From Anaeromyxobacter sp. Fw109-5 (GTDB lineage: Bacteria > Myxococcota > Myxococcia > Myxococcales > Anaeromyxobacteraceae): 64,000 nucleotides of DNA. Below are positions 8,699 through 16,251 of this stretch, in pieces. The stretch is taken from positions 1,054,001 through 1,118,000 of the forward strand of contig NC_009675.1 of assembly GCF_000017505.1 (NCBI RefSeq), in the 5' to 3' direction. Position numbers and translations under genes: made by a program. How positions within the stretch are numbered: position 1 is the stretch's first letter; each line of letters opens with the position of its first letter. Under the pieces are notes generated by a model. That model saw only the letters and a program-made list of their open reading frames with translations, was not told where the DNA came from and ran no database searches.

Positions 8699-9397
8699 AT
8701 GGGCTCGAAGATGATCAAGGCTGGCGTGATGGCCGCGGCGCTCGCCGCGAGCGGCGTGTCGTTCGCGCAGGTGCCGCGCCTGCCGGGGCGCGAGGGGACG
8801 CCGCGCCCGGCGCCCGCGCCGCCCCGTCAACCGGACGTGCCGGGGGCCGAGCAGGGGGCGCGCCGCATGGACGAGCGCCAGGAGCGCATGCTCGGGGCGC
8901 TCCGGCAGCGCAGCCAGCAGGGGCAGGAGCTCGGGCGGCTCGCCCAGGAGCGTGGCGCCTCGGGCCAGGTGAAGGACCTCGGCCGCAAGCTCGTCGAGGA
9001 CCACGCGCGCGTGGAGCGCGAGCTGGGCCAGCTCGTCGCCGAGCGCGGCCGGAGGGCGGAGGATCTGCGCGGGCCGAAGGAGGAGCGCAAGGGCCACGAC
9101 GCCACGTTGAAGCGGCTGCGCGACCTCTCCGGAGCCGAGTTCGATCGGACGTTCCTGCAGCAGCTCGAGCTCGCGCAGCGCGGCCAGCGCGAGGACCTGC
9201 AGCGCTGGCGCGACGAGACTCCCGGCGAGGACGCCCGGCTGAAGAAGTGGCTCTCCGACACGGAGCAAGTCGCGGAGTCGGACCTGCTCGCGAGCCGGAA
9301 CGCCATGGCCGCGATCGGGCAGCCGTGGGAGCAGGATCCGCGCTCAGGCGCCGCCGGCCGGCGGCCCCCGGCGCACGGGCCGCGGGGTGACAGGTAG
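8699..9397 (+). CDS. DUF4142 (ferritin-like helical) periplasmic protein
   Basis: A 232-residue secreted protein. The signal peptide covers about residues 1-23 (ending SFAQ), and a Pro-rich linker follows. Residues about 60-215 are long charged helices (RQRSQQGQELGRLAQERG, KLVEDHARVERELGQL, FLQQLELAQ) with the pattern of the DUF4142 four-helix fold. The function of the family is not established; it is often found in stress-linked or envelope settings. The ATG at 8699 has GGGGGA about 6 nt upstream and starts exactly at the signal peptide. Confidence 0.75.
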   Translation: MGSKMIKAGVMAAALAASGVSFAQVPRLPGREGTPRPAPAPPRQPDVPGAEQGARRMDERQERMLGALRQRSQQGQELGRLAQERGASGQVKDLGRKLVEDHARVERELGQLVAERGRRAEDLRGPKEERKGHDATLKRLRDLSGAEFDRTFLQQLELAQRGQREDLQRWRDETPGEDARLKKWLSDTEQVAESDLLASRNAMAAIGQPWEQDPRSGAAGRRPPAHGPRGDR

Positions 9398-9415
9398 CAG
9401 AGGGGTCGGGGAGGT

Positions 9416-9476
9416 GGGGTCGCCCGGATCGCGGCGCCTGCGGGCGCCGCGGCCCGGGGTTCGATGAGGCGACCCC
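9416..9476. terminator. Nested hairpin downstream of the DUF4142 gene
   Basis: An inner perfect stem GCGGCGCC/GGCGCCGC (9431-9438 with 9443-9450, loop TGCG) sits inside an outer 9-bp stem GGGGTCGCC/GGCGACCCC (9416-9424 with 9468-9476). It follows the plus-strand stop and faces the end of the minus-strand MerR-TPR gene. It probably ends one or both transcripts. There is no T-run. Confidence 0.5.
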
Positions 9477-9490
9477 GACTCGAGCCCGCT

Positions 9491-9519
9491 GCTCGCCCTT
9501 CGGCAGCCTCAGGGCGAGC
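9491..9519. repeat. Short palindromic (REP-like) intergenic element
   Basis: GCTCGCCCT and AGGGCGAGC form a perfect 9-bp stem around an 11-nt loop. The sequence, with CTTCGGCAGCCTCAGG in and around the loop, resembles short dispersed elements found between convergent genes in many high-GC genomes. It lies between two convergent genes. Dispersal elsewhere in the genome cannot be checked here. Confidence 0.4.
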
Positions 9520-9549
9520 GGCTCAGGGACTGCGCGGCGACGCCCGCCA

Positions 9550-10389
9550 TCACGTCCCCGCGTCCACGAGCCGGCGGTAGGCGGCGAGGTGCCGGAGCGC
9601 GTCGGCGCCACGCCCGAGCCTCTCCAGCAGCCGGGAGGCGTTGTAGTGCGCGTCGGCGAGCGCCGCGTCCGCCTCGATGGCGCGGGCGTAGGCGAGCAGG
9701 GCCTCGTCGTCGAGGCCCTGGTCCTCGAGCGCGACGCCGAGGTTGAACGACGCGAGCGCGCGCTGCTCGGCGGCGGGGATGGCGCGGCGGTAGTGGAACT
9801 CGGCCGCGCGGGGATCGCCGCCCTCGTGCAGCAGCCGTCCCAGGTTGAGGTGGGCGCCCGCGTGGTCGGCGTCGAGCGCGAGCGCGCGCCGGTAGGCCTC
9901 GAGCGCCTCCGCCGGCGCGCCGTCCTCGAGATCGCAGCCCCAGCGGTACCACGCCTCGGCGTCGAGCTTCGGGCCCCCCGGAGCGCGGCCGGCCCGCACG
10001 AGCGGCGCGACCTTGCGGGCCACGTCCCTGATCTCGAAGTCGAGCAGGACCTGGCCGGTGTCCGGGCGCCAGCGCGCGCCGCCCTCCTGCACGACGACGT
10101 TGCGCCCGTCGGCGAGGACGCGGACGCCGGCGAGCGAGCGGTCGTGCGGGAGCTGCGCGCGGAGCGCCGCGAGCGCGCGCCGCACGCGCGCGGCGGGGAC
10201 CTCGGCGTGGACGAGCTCGGCCGCCGCGCGGAAGAGGACCAGGTCCTGGAAGGCGAAGCGCAGCTCGCGTCGCGGACCGCGTCGCGGCGTCACGAAGCCC
10301 GCGCGCGCGAGGCGCCGGACCTCCGCCACGGGGAGACCGAGGAGCCGGGCGACGTCGGTGGCGCGGTACCCCCACACCCGCCGAACCAT
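9550..10389 (-). CDS. MerR-like HTH protein with C-terminal TPR repeats
   Basis: A 279-residue protein. The N-terminal segment (about 5-75) resembles a winged MerR-type helix-turn-helix (YRATDVARLLGLPVAEVRRL, then RELRFAFQDLVLFR). The C-terminal half (about 145-275) holds three to four TPR units (AEALEAYRRALALDADHAGA and similar). No MerR effector-binding domain or metal-binding cysteines are seen. It lies 12 bp after ku on the same strand, so it may be cotranscribed with the end-joining genes. The link to repair is only positional. Confidence 0.7.
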   Translation of the reverse strand: MVRRVWGYRATDVARLLGLPVAEVRRLARAGFVTPRRGPRRELRFAFQDLVLFRAAAELVHAEVPAARVRRALAALRAQLPHDRSLAGVRVLADGRNVVVQEGGARWRPDTGQVLLDFEIRDVARKVAPLVRAGRAPGGPKLDAEAWYRWGCDLEDGAPAEALEAYRRALALDADHAGAHLNLGRLLHEGGDPRAAEFHYRRAIPAAEQRALASFNLGVALEDQGLDDEALLAYARAIEADAALADAHYNASRLLERLGRGADALRHLAAYRRLVDAGT

Positions 10390-10401
10390 CGCACGGCCGG
10401 G

Positions 10402-11295
10402 TCACTTGCGGGAAGAGGCTTTCCCGCGCGCGTCCGCGTCGCGCCGCGCGCGCTTCGCCCCCTTGCGCTCCTCCGGCTCGGCCGCCGGCGCCGCGGGCGC
10501 CGGGGCTCGCCGCTCGCCTCCACGCGCCGCGTCGATGCTCGCCTTCAGGGCGTCCATGAGGTCGATCACCTGCGCCGCGGGCTCGGCCACCTCCGCCACC
10601 TTTATCTCCTGGCCCTCGACCTTCCTCTCGATGGCCGCCTGCACGCGCGCCTTCACCGCGTCCTCGTACTGCTCCGGACGGAAGGCGTCGGAGGCGGTCT
10701 GCTCGATGAGCTGGAGCGCGAGCTGCACCTCCGTGTCCTTCGGCTGGGCGTCGTCGATCGGGACCTCGTCGGCCGGGCGGACCTCGTCCGCGTAGTAGAG
10801 CTGCTGCATCACGAGCCGGCCGTCGCGCGGGCGGATGAGCACGAGGTACTGCTTGCCGCGCGCGGCGTAGCGCGCCAGGGCCGCCTTCCCGGCCCGCTCC
10901 AGCGCGAGGGCGAGGAGCCGGTACGCCTTCCCGCCGCCCTTGTCGGGCCCGAGGTAGTACGCCCGGTCGAAGTAGACCGGGTCCACCTGGGCGGCCGGCA
11001 CGAACTCGGCGATGTCGATGGTCTGCGTGGCGAGCTCGTCGAGCGCCCGCAGCTCCTCCTGCGTGAACGTGACGTAGCGGTCCTTGGCGAACTCGTACCC
11101 CTTCACCATCTCCTCGCGCTCGACCTTCACCCCCTCCCTCGCGCAGACGTACTGCTGCTTCAGGCGCGAGCCGCACGCGCCGTGAAGCAGGTTGAACGAG
11201 ATCGACGCGGAGGGCTGCGTCGCGGGATAGAGGCGGACGGGGATCGACACGAGTCCGAAGGAGATCGTGCCGGTCGCGATCGAGCGGGGCGCCAT
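10402..11295 (-). CDS. ku: Ku protein, non-homologous end joining
   Basis: A 297-residue bacterial Ku homodimer subunit. It binds double-strand DNA ends and recruits LigD. The core begins MAPRSIATGTISFGLVSIPV, the hallmark start of bacterial Ku, and runs through VYFDRAYYLGP and KQYLVLIRPRDG. The C-terminal tail (about 265-297) is Ala/Lys/Arg-rich and probably contacts DNA. The partner ligD is divergent, 30 bp away. The Shine-Dalgarno AAGGAGG sits only 1-2 nt before the ATG, unusually close. Confidence 0.95.
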   Translation of the reverse strand: MAPRSIATGTISFGLVSIPVRLYPATQPSASISFNLLHGACGSRLKQQYVCAREGVKVEREEMVKGYEFAKDRYVTFTQEELRALDELATQTIDIAEFVPAAQVDPVYFDRAYYLGPDKGGGKAYRLLALALERAGKAALARYAARGKQYLVLIRPRDGRLVMQQLYYADEVRPADEVPIDDAQPKDTEVQLALQLIEQTASDAFRPEQYEDAVKARVQAAIERKVEGQEIKVAEVAEPAAQVIDLMDALKASIDAARGGERRAPAPAAPAAEPEERKGAKRARRDADARGKASSRK

Positions 11296-11299
11296 GCCT

Positions 11300-11312
11300 C
11301 CTTAAATTAAGG
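11300..11312. promoter_or_regulatory. AT-rich palindrome between ku and ligD
   Basis: CCTTAA-A-TTAAGG is a perfect palindrome around one central A in the 30-bp gap between two divergent genes, within otherwise very GC-rich DNA. The same bases supply the ribosome binding site of ku on one strand and GGGAG for ligD on the other. A common operator or promoter is possible, but no -35/-10 pair is clear. Confidence 0.35.
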
Positions 11313-11325
11313 GAGCGAGCTGCCC

Positions 11326-13869
11326 GTGCCCGACCGCCTCGAGCGATATCGCGCCAAGCGCGACCCGGAACGGACGCCGGAGCCGTTCGGCCCGGCCGAG
11401 GCGGGGGCACGCGCGCTCGACGCCCCGCGCCTGTTCGTGGTCCAGAAGCACGCCGCCCGCCGCCTCCACTGGGACTTCCGGCTCGAGCTGGGCGGGACGC
11501 TGCGCTCCTGGGCCGTCCCCAAGGGGCCCTCCGCCGACCCCTCCGACAAGCGGATGGCGGTGGAGGTGGAGGACCACCCCATCGAGTACGCGAACTTCGA
11601 GGGGATCATCCCCGCGGGGAACTACGGCGCCGGCGCGGTGATCGTCTGGGATCGCGGGACCTGGCGGCCGGTCGGCGATCCGTACGACGGGCTGGCGCGC
11701 GGCAAGCTCGTCTTCCAGCTCTCCGGCCACAAGCTGCACGGCGAGTGGACGCTCGTCCGCACGCGCGCGGCGCAGGGCGGCAAGCAGCAGTGGCTGCTCC
11801 TGAAGCACCGCGGCGACGCGTGGGCCGGCCCGGGCCGGCCCTTCCCGGAGGAGTCGGTGCTCTCCGGCCGGCTGCTCGAGGAGCTCGCCGCCGGCGAGGG
11901 ACGCGCCGAGGCCGCGGTGCGCGCGGCGGAGGGGCTCGGGGCCCCGCGGCGAGCGCTGGCGGACGCGGACGCCCGCCCCATGCTCGCGGAGACGCGCGAG
12001 GGGCCGTTCGACGCGCCGGGGTGGCTGTTCGAGCTCAAGTACGACGGGTACCGGCTCGTCGCGCGTCGCGAGGGCTCGCGCGTCTCGCTGCGCTACCGGA
12101 GCGGCGAGGACGCGACGGCGCTCTACCCGGAGCTCGCGAAGGCGCTCGAGTCCTGGCCCCTCGACGCCGTCCTCGACGGCGAGGTGGTCGTGCTCGGGCC
12201 CGACGGCCGCCCGTCCTTCCAGGCCCTCCAGGGCCGCGCGCAGCTCGCGCGCCCGGCGGACGTGGCGCGCGCCGCGCTCGAGCGTCCCGCCACCTACTTC
12301 GTCTTCGATCTCCTCTCGCTCGCCGGCCTCGACCTCCGCGCGCTCCCGCTGGTGGAGCGCAAGCGCCTCCTCGCGGAGGTCGCGCCGCGGCTCGGACCCG
12401 TCCGCCTCGCCGAGCACGTCGAGGCGCGCGGCGAGGACCTCTACCGCGAGGTGCGCGCCCGCGGGCTCGAGGGGATCGTGGCGAAGCGGGCGGACGCGCC
12501 CTACCGCGCCGGCCGCTCCGCCGCGTGGCTCAAGATCCGGGTCGAGCGCACGGGCGACTTCGCGATCGTCGGCTTCACCGCGCCGGCCGGCGCCCGCGCT
12601 CGCTTCGGCGCGCTGCACCTCGCCGTGCACGACGGCGAGGGGCTCCTGTACGCGGGCAGCGTCGGGACGGGGTTCGGCGAGCGGCTGCTCGAGGAGCTCC
12701 ACGCGCGCCTCGCGCCGCGCGCACGAAAGACGCCTCCCTGCCGCGGGGCGGTCCCGCGCGGGCGCGGGCACACCTGGGTCGAGCCGGAGCTCGTGTGCGA
12801 GGTGCGCTTCAGGGAGTGGACGGCGGAGGGCCTCCTCCGGCAGCCGGTGTTCCTGAGGCTGCGCGAGGACAAGCGGCCGGAGGAGGCCGTGCGCGAGGTC
12901 GCGCCGCACGAGGGCCCGCCGCCGGTGCCGCGCCCGGCGCGCGCCGAGCGGCGCGTGGAGGTGACGAACGGCGCCAAGGTGTGGTTCCCGGCGGAGGGCA
13001 TCACCAAGGCCGAGGTGGTGGACTACTACCGCGCGATCGCGCCCTTCATGCTGCCGTACCTGAGGGACCGGCCCGTCGTGCTGACGCGCTACCCCGACGG
13101 CATCGACGGGAAGAGCTTCTTCCAGAAGGACGCGCCGGAGTGGCGGCCCGAGTGGATCCGCACGGTGCGCATCCGCAGCGAGGAGGCGGAGCGCGACCTC
13201 GACCACTTCCTCGTCGACGACGCCGACGGCCTCGCGTGGATCGCGAACCTGGGGACCATCCCCCTGCACGTGTGGGCGAGCCGCGCCGGCGCGCTCGAGC
13301 GGCCGGACTGGTGCGTCGTGGATCTCGATCCGAAGGAGGCGCCGTTCGAGCACGTGGTGCGCATCGCGCGGGCGCTGCACGCGCTGTGCGACGACCTCGG
13401 GCTGCCCTCGTACCCGAAGACCACGGGGCAGAAGGGCCTGCACGTGCTCGTCCCCCTCGGCGGCCAGCTCACCCACGCGCAGTCCCGGACGCTCGGCGAG
13501 CTCCTCGCCCGCGCGGTGGAGGGGGAGCTGCCGCGGCTCGCCACCACCGCGCGCGCTCTCTCCGCCCGCGGCGGCCGCGTCTACCTCGACTTCCTGCAGA
13601 ACGGGTACGGCAAGACGATCGCCGCGCCGTACGCGGTCCGCCCCAGGCCGGGCGCGCCCGTCTCCACGCCGCTGCGCTGGAGCGAGGTGACGCCCAGGCT
13701 CGATCCCGCGCGCTTCACCATCCGGAACGTCCCGGCGCGCGCGAGGCGGCTGCGCGCCGACCCGCTGCTGCCCGTCCTGTCGGAGCGGCCCGACCTCGCC
13801 GCCGCGCTCGAGCGCCTGAGGGTGCGCATGGGCGAGGGGGAGCGCGCCGCGGCGCGGCGGCGCTCGTAG
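11326..13869 (+). CDS. ligD: Multifunctional DNA ligase D (phosphoesterase-ligase-polymerase)
   Basis: An 847-residue ATP-dependent end-joining ligase with all three LigD modules, in the order PE-LIG-POL. The 3'-phosphoesterase domain is at about 30-170 (KHAARRLHWDFRLEL). The adenylating ligase domain is at about 210-520, with nucleophile Lys238 in FELKYDGYR. The primase-polymerase domain is at about 545-840 (KVWFPAEGITKAEVVDYYR, catalytic DLD in VVDLDPKEAPF). This is the domain order of Pseudomonas LigD, unlike the mycobacterial order. The GTG at 11326 has GGGAG 10 nt upstream. Ku is divergent next to it. Confidence 0.95.
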   Translation: MPDRLERYRAKRDPERTPEPFGPAEAGARALDAPRLFVVQKHAARRLHWDFRLELGGTLRSWAVPKGPSADPSDKRMAVEVEDHPIEYANFEGIIPAGNYGAGAVIVWDRGTWRPVGDPYDGLARGKLVFQLSGHKLHGEWTLVRTRAAQGGKQQWLLLKHRGDAWAGPGRPFPEESVLSGRLLEELAAGEGRAEAAVRAAEGLGAPRRALADADARPMLAETREGPFDAPGWLFELKYDGYRLVARREGSRVSLRYRSGEDATALYPELAKALESWPLDAVLDGEVVVLGPDGRPSFQALQGRAQLARPADVARAALERPATYFVFDLLSLAGLDLRALPLVERKRLLAEVAPRLGPVRLAEHVEARGEDLYREVRARGLEGIVAKRADAPYRAGRSAAWLKIRVERTGDFAIVGFTAPAGARARFGALHLAVHDGEGLLYAGSVGTGFGERLLEELHARLAPRARKTPPCRGAVPRGRGHTWVEPELVCEVRFREWTAEGLLRQPVFLRLREDKRPEEAVREVAPHEGPPPVPRPARAERRVEVTNGAKVWFPAEGITKAEVVDYYRAIAPFMLPYLRDRPVVLTRYPDGIDGKSFFQKDAPEWRPEWIRTVRIRSEEAERDLDHFLVDDADGLAWIANLGTIPLHVWASRAGALERPDWCVVDLDPKEAPFEHVVRIARALHALCDDLGLPSYPKTTGQKGLHVLVPLGGQLTHAQSRTLGELLARAVEGELPRLATTARALSARGGRVYLDFLQNGYGKTIAAPYAVRPRPGAPVSTPLRWSEVTPRLDPARFTIRNVPARARRLRADPLLPVLSERPDLAAALERLRVRMGEGERAAARRRS

Positions 13870-14019
13870 GCCGCAGATCGCCTCCTCCCGTCGGCGCCGC
13901 TCCCACACGCCGCCCGCCGCGCGCCGGCCTCGTTTTGCCAATCGGGTGCAATCGCGCAGAAGACGGTGGACAATCCCCGCGGGCGGGCTATCTTCCGGGC
14001 TCTCGATCGGAGCAATTCA

Positions 14020-14352
14020 ATGGCACGCCAGTCCAGCATCGACGACATCATCCGCGAGACCGCCGACGAGGTGGTCGCCCGCGTCTCCGCCGCGATCTCG
14101 CGGCACGTGGGCGACCTCGTGCAGGAGGGGATCCGGCGCGAGCTCGGCAAGAGCCCTGCCGCGCGCCGGCCCGCCGCGGCGGCTCGACGCGGCGAGATCA
14201 CGCGCTGGGTCGCCGACGCGCGCGCCCGCCGCGTCCCCAACTTCGTCATCGAGGCGACCGGGCTCGAGACCAAGAAGAAGATCGTCGCGAAGTTCGGCGA
14301 GAACGCGGCGTTCGAGAAGGGCAAGCCGCTGCCGAAGGCCAAGGCTGCCTGA
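14020..14352 (+). CDS. Conserved-type small basic protein (110 aa)
   Basis: A 110-residue protein with an N-terminal amphipathic helix (SSIDDIIRETADEVVARVSAAI), a basic Ala/Arg linker and a C-terminal block (ITRWVADARARRVPNFV, then TGLETKKKIVAKFG). The C-terminal half looks like a small DNA- or RNA-contacting module, with many Lys/Arg and one Trp. The Ala/Lys tail also fits nucleic-acid binding. I do not recognise a named family. The ATG at 14020 is preferred over one at 13966 because GGAGC precedes it closely. Confidence 0.65.
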   Translation: MARQSSIDDIIRETADEVVARVSAAISRHVGDLVQEGIRRELGKSPAARRPAAAARRGEITRWVADARARRVPNFVIEATGLETKKKIVAKFGENAAFEKGKPLPKAKAA

Positions 14353-14355
14353 GGC

Positions 14356-14631
14356 TCAGCGCTGCACGAGGCCGCGCTGGTGCCCGGCCCGCTCGAGCGC
14401 GTCGGCGCAGGCGGCGAGCTCCGCCGCCGGCACCCAGAACCCGGCGCCCCGCCGCGGCTGGTTCGAGCCGAGGGCGGTCGGCGACGCGAACGTCTCGACC
14501 TCGATCGCGAAGGGGAAGCCCGCGGCCTCGAGCGCGTCCTCGACGGCGCGGGCCTCCGCGAGCGTCGCCGCGAGGTAGACGCGCACGATCTCGGTCCCCT
14601 CCTCGAAGTCTTCCATGCCGATGCGCGCCAT
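14356..14631 (-). CDS. DUF2007-like small protein
   Basis: A 91-residue soluble protein whose central part (VRVYLAATLAEARAVEDALEA, AGFPFAIEVE) has the alpha/beta pattern of DUF2007 (putative signal-transducing) proteins, which bear a single ferredoxin-like fold. GGGGGGA lies about 8 nt before the ATG at 14631, while the internal ATG at 14616 has none. The gene ends 3 bp from the convergent upstream gene. Function is unknown. Confidence 0.6.
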   Translation of the reverse strand: MARIGMEDFEEGTEIVRVYLAATLAEARAVEDALEAAGFPFAIEVETFASPTALGSNQPRRGAGFWVPAAELAACADALERAGHQRGLVQR

Positions 14632-14701
14632 CCGAGCCGTCCCCCCGTGGCACCAATGTAACGGCGAAGGCGGGCCGCGCGTGCGGTATCCTCGCCGCGC
14701 C

Positions 14702-16018
14702 ATGACGCCGCCCCTCCGAACCGCCCCGCGCGTCGCGCTCGCCGTCCTCCTCGTGGCCCTCGCCGCGCCCGCGGCGCGCGCGCAGGCCCCGGCTCCCGCC
14801 GTCGAGCGGCGCGCCGCGGAGCGCGCCGCCCGCGCGGAGCGGGCCGCCCAGGCGGCGCGCGCGGCCGTCGAGCGCGAGGAGGCGCGCCCGTTCTTCGAGG
14901 AGCACCTCCCGGCGCCGCTCCTCGGGGAGGGGCCGCGCGGACTGCTCTGGTGGCAGTGGCTGGCGCTGCCGTCGCTGCTCGTCCTCGCGTTCGCGCTCGG
15001 GTCGGTGCTCGGCTGGATCACCCGGCGGATCCTCGGCCACCTCGCGGCGCGAACGAAGACCACGTGGGACGACGTGCTCCTCGAGCGCATCACCGCGCCG
15101 CTCACGGCGCTCTGGGCCATCGCCCTCTTCACCGTCCTCCAGCCGTGGCTGGTCCTCCCCGAGGGGCCAGCGGCCGTCCTGCACCGCGTCCTGCGCTCGG
15201 TGACCTACCTGGTGGTCTTCTGGATGGGATTCCGCTCGGTGAACGTGGCGTTCGCCGTCATGGCGGAGGCGCCCTGGACCCGCGCGAACGCGAACCTCGC
15301 CGGGCTGCTGCCGGTCGGGCGGAAGATCGCGAAGGTGGTGCTGGCCGCGCTCGGCGGCGTCGCCGTGATGAACGAGCTGGGGTTCCAGGTGGCGAGCCTC
15401 CTCGCCGGCCTCGGCATCGGCGGCATCGCCCTCGCCCTCGCCGCCCAGAAGACCGTCGAGAACCTCTTCGGCTCGCTCTCCATCGGCGTCGACCAGCCGT
15501 TCCGGACCGGCGACTTCGTGAAGATCGAGGACTTCGTCGGGACGGTCGAGACGATCGGCATGCGGTCCACCCGCATCCGGACGCTCGACCGCACGATCGT
15601 CACGATCCCGAACGGGAAGCTCGCGGACATGCGCACGGAGACGTTCGCGCCGCGGGACCGCATCCGGCTGCTCGCCAACCTCGGGCTGGTCTACTCGACC
15701 ACCCCAGCGCAGATGCGCGCGGTGCTCGCGGGGATCGAGCGGACGCTGCGCGCGCACCCGAAGCTCTGGCCGGAGTCGACGTCCGTGCGATTCTCGGCGC
15801 TGACCGACTCCACGCTGAACGTGGAGGTGGTCGCCTGGCTCCAGACCTCCGACTTCGCCGAGTTCACCGCCATCCGGCAGGAGCTCTTCCTCGCGTTCAT
15901 GGAGGTCGTGGAGCGGGCGGGGACGTCGTTCGCGTTCCCCACGCGCACGCTCCACCTCGTGCCGGCGGGCGCGCCGGACGGCGCGCCACCTGCGCGCGCG
16001 TCGGGCGGCCGCGGGTGA
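14702..16018 (+). CDS. MscS-family mechanosensitive ion channel
   Basis: A 438-residue channel. It has a Sec signal peptide (to about 27) and a charged Ala/Arg/Glu coiled-coil periplasmic segment (about 30-65), then four to five membrane helices. The pore-lining helix carries the Gly/Ala pattern LLAGLGIGGIALALAAQKTVENLFGS. The beta domain follows (SIGVDQPFRTGDFVKIEDF, GTVETIGMRSTRIRTLD, VTIPNGKLAD). The C-terminal alpha/beta domain and a short Pro/Ala tail complete it. It releases solutes on hypo-osmotic shock. The ATG at 14702 begins the signal sequence. Confidence 0.92.
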   Translation: MTPPLRTAPRVALAVLLVALAAPAARAQAPAPAVERRAAERAARAERAAQAARAAVEREEARPFFEEHLPAPLLGEGPRGLLWWQWLALPSLLVLAFALGSVLGWITRRILGHLAARTKTTWDDVLLERITAPLTALWAIALFTVLQPWLVLPEGPAAVLHRVLRSVTYLVVFWMGFRSVNVAFAVMAEAPWTRANANLAGLLPVGRKIAKVVLAALGGVAVMNELGFQVASLLAGLGIGGIALALAAQKTVENLFGSLSIGVDQPFRTGDFVKIEDFVGTVETIGMRSTRIRTLDRTIVTIPNGKLADMRTETFAPRDRIRLLANLGLVYSTTPAQMRAVLAGIERTLRAHPKLWPESTSVRFSALTDSTLNVEVVAWLQTSDFAEFTAIRQELFLAFMEVVERAGTSFAFPTRTLHLVPAGAPDGAPPARASGGRG

Positions 16019-16032
16019 TGTGCGGAAAAGGA

Positions 16033-16062
16033 AGAGGGCCCGGCGTTTCCGCCGGGCCCTCT
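16033..16062. terminator. Hairpin terminator between MscS gene and tRNA-Ala
   Basis: A perfect 13-bp stem (16033-16045 with 16050-16062; left arm AGAGGGCCCGGCG) closes a TTTC loop directly after the MscS stop and before the tRNA 3' end on the other strand. It can serve both convergent transcripts. Confidence 0.75.
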
Positions 16063-16067
16063 CGGAT

Positions 16068-16143
16068 TGGTGGAGCTGATCGGGATCGAACCGACGACCT
16101 CTAGAGTGCGATTCTAGCGCTCTCCCAGCTGAGCTACAGCCCC
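16068..16143 (-). tRNA. tRNA-Ala (anticodon CGC)
   Basis: A 76-nt cloverleaf read on the minus strand. It has acceptor GGGGCTG pairing with CAGCTCC including the G3-U70 pair that identifies alanine tRNA, a D-arm GCTC/GAGC, an anticodon stem CTAGA/TCTAG with a 7-nt loop ATCGCAC (anticodon CGC), a T-loop TTCGATC and an encoded CCA end. It reads GCG codons, which are frequent here. Confidence 0.97.
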
Positions 16144-16251
16144 ACAAACTTGCGTCGCTGTCGAGGACGCGCTTCATAGCGGCTGCGCCCGGGACGTGTC
16201 AAGCGTGTCGTTTGACTCGTCCAGGACCCCTTGCTAGACCCGACCGGCCCC

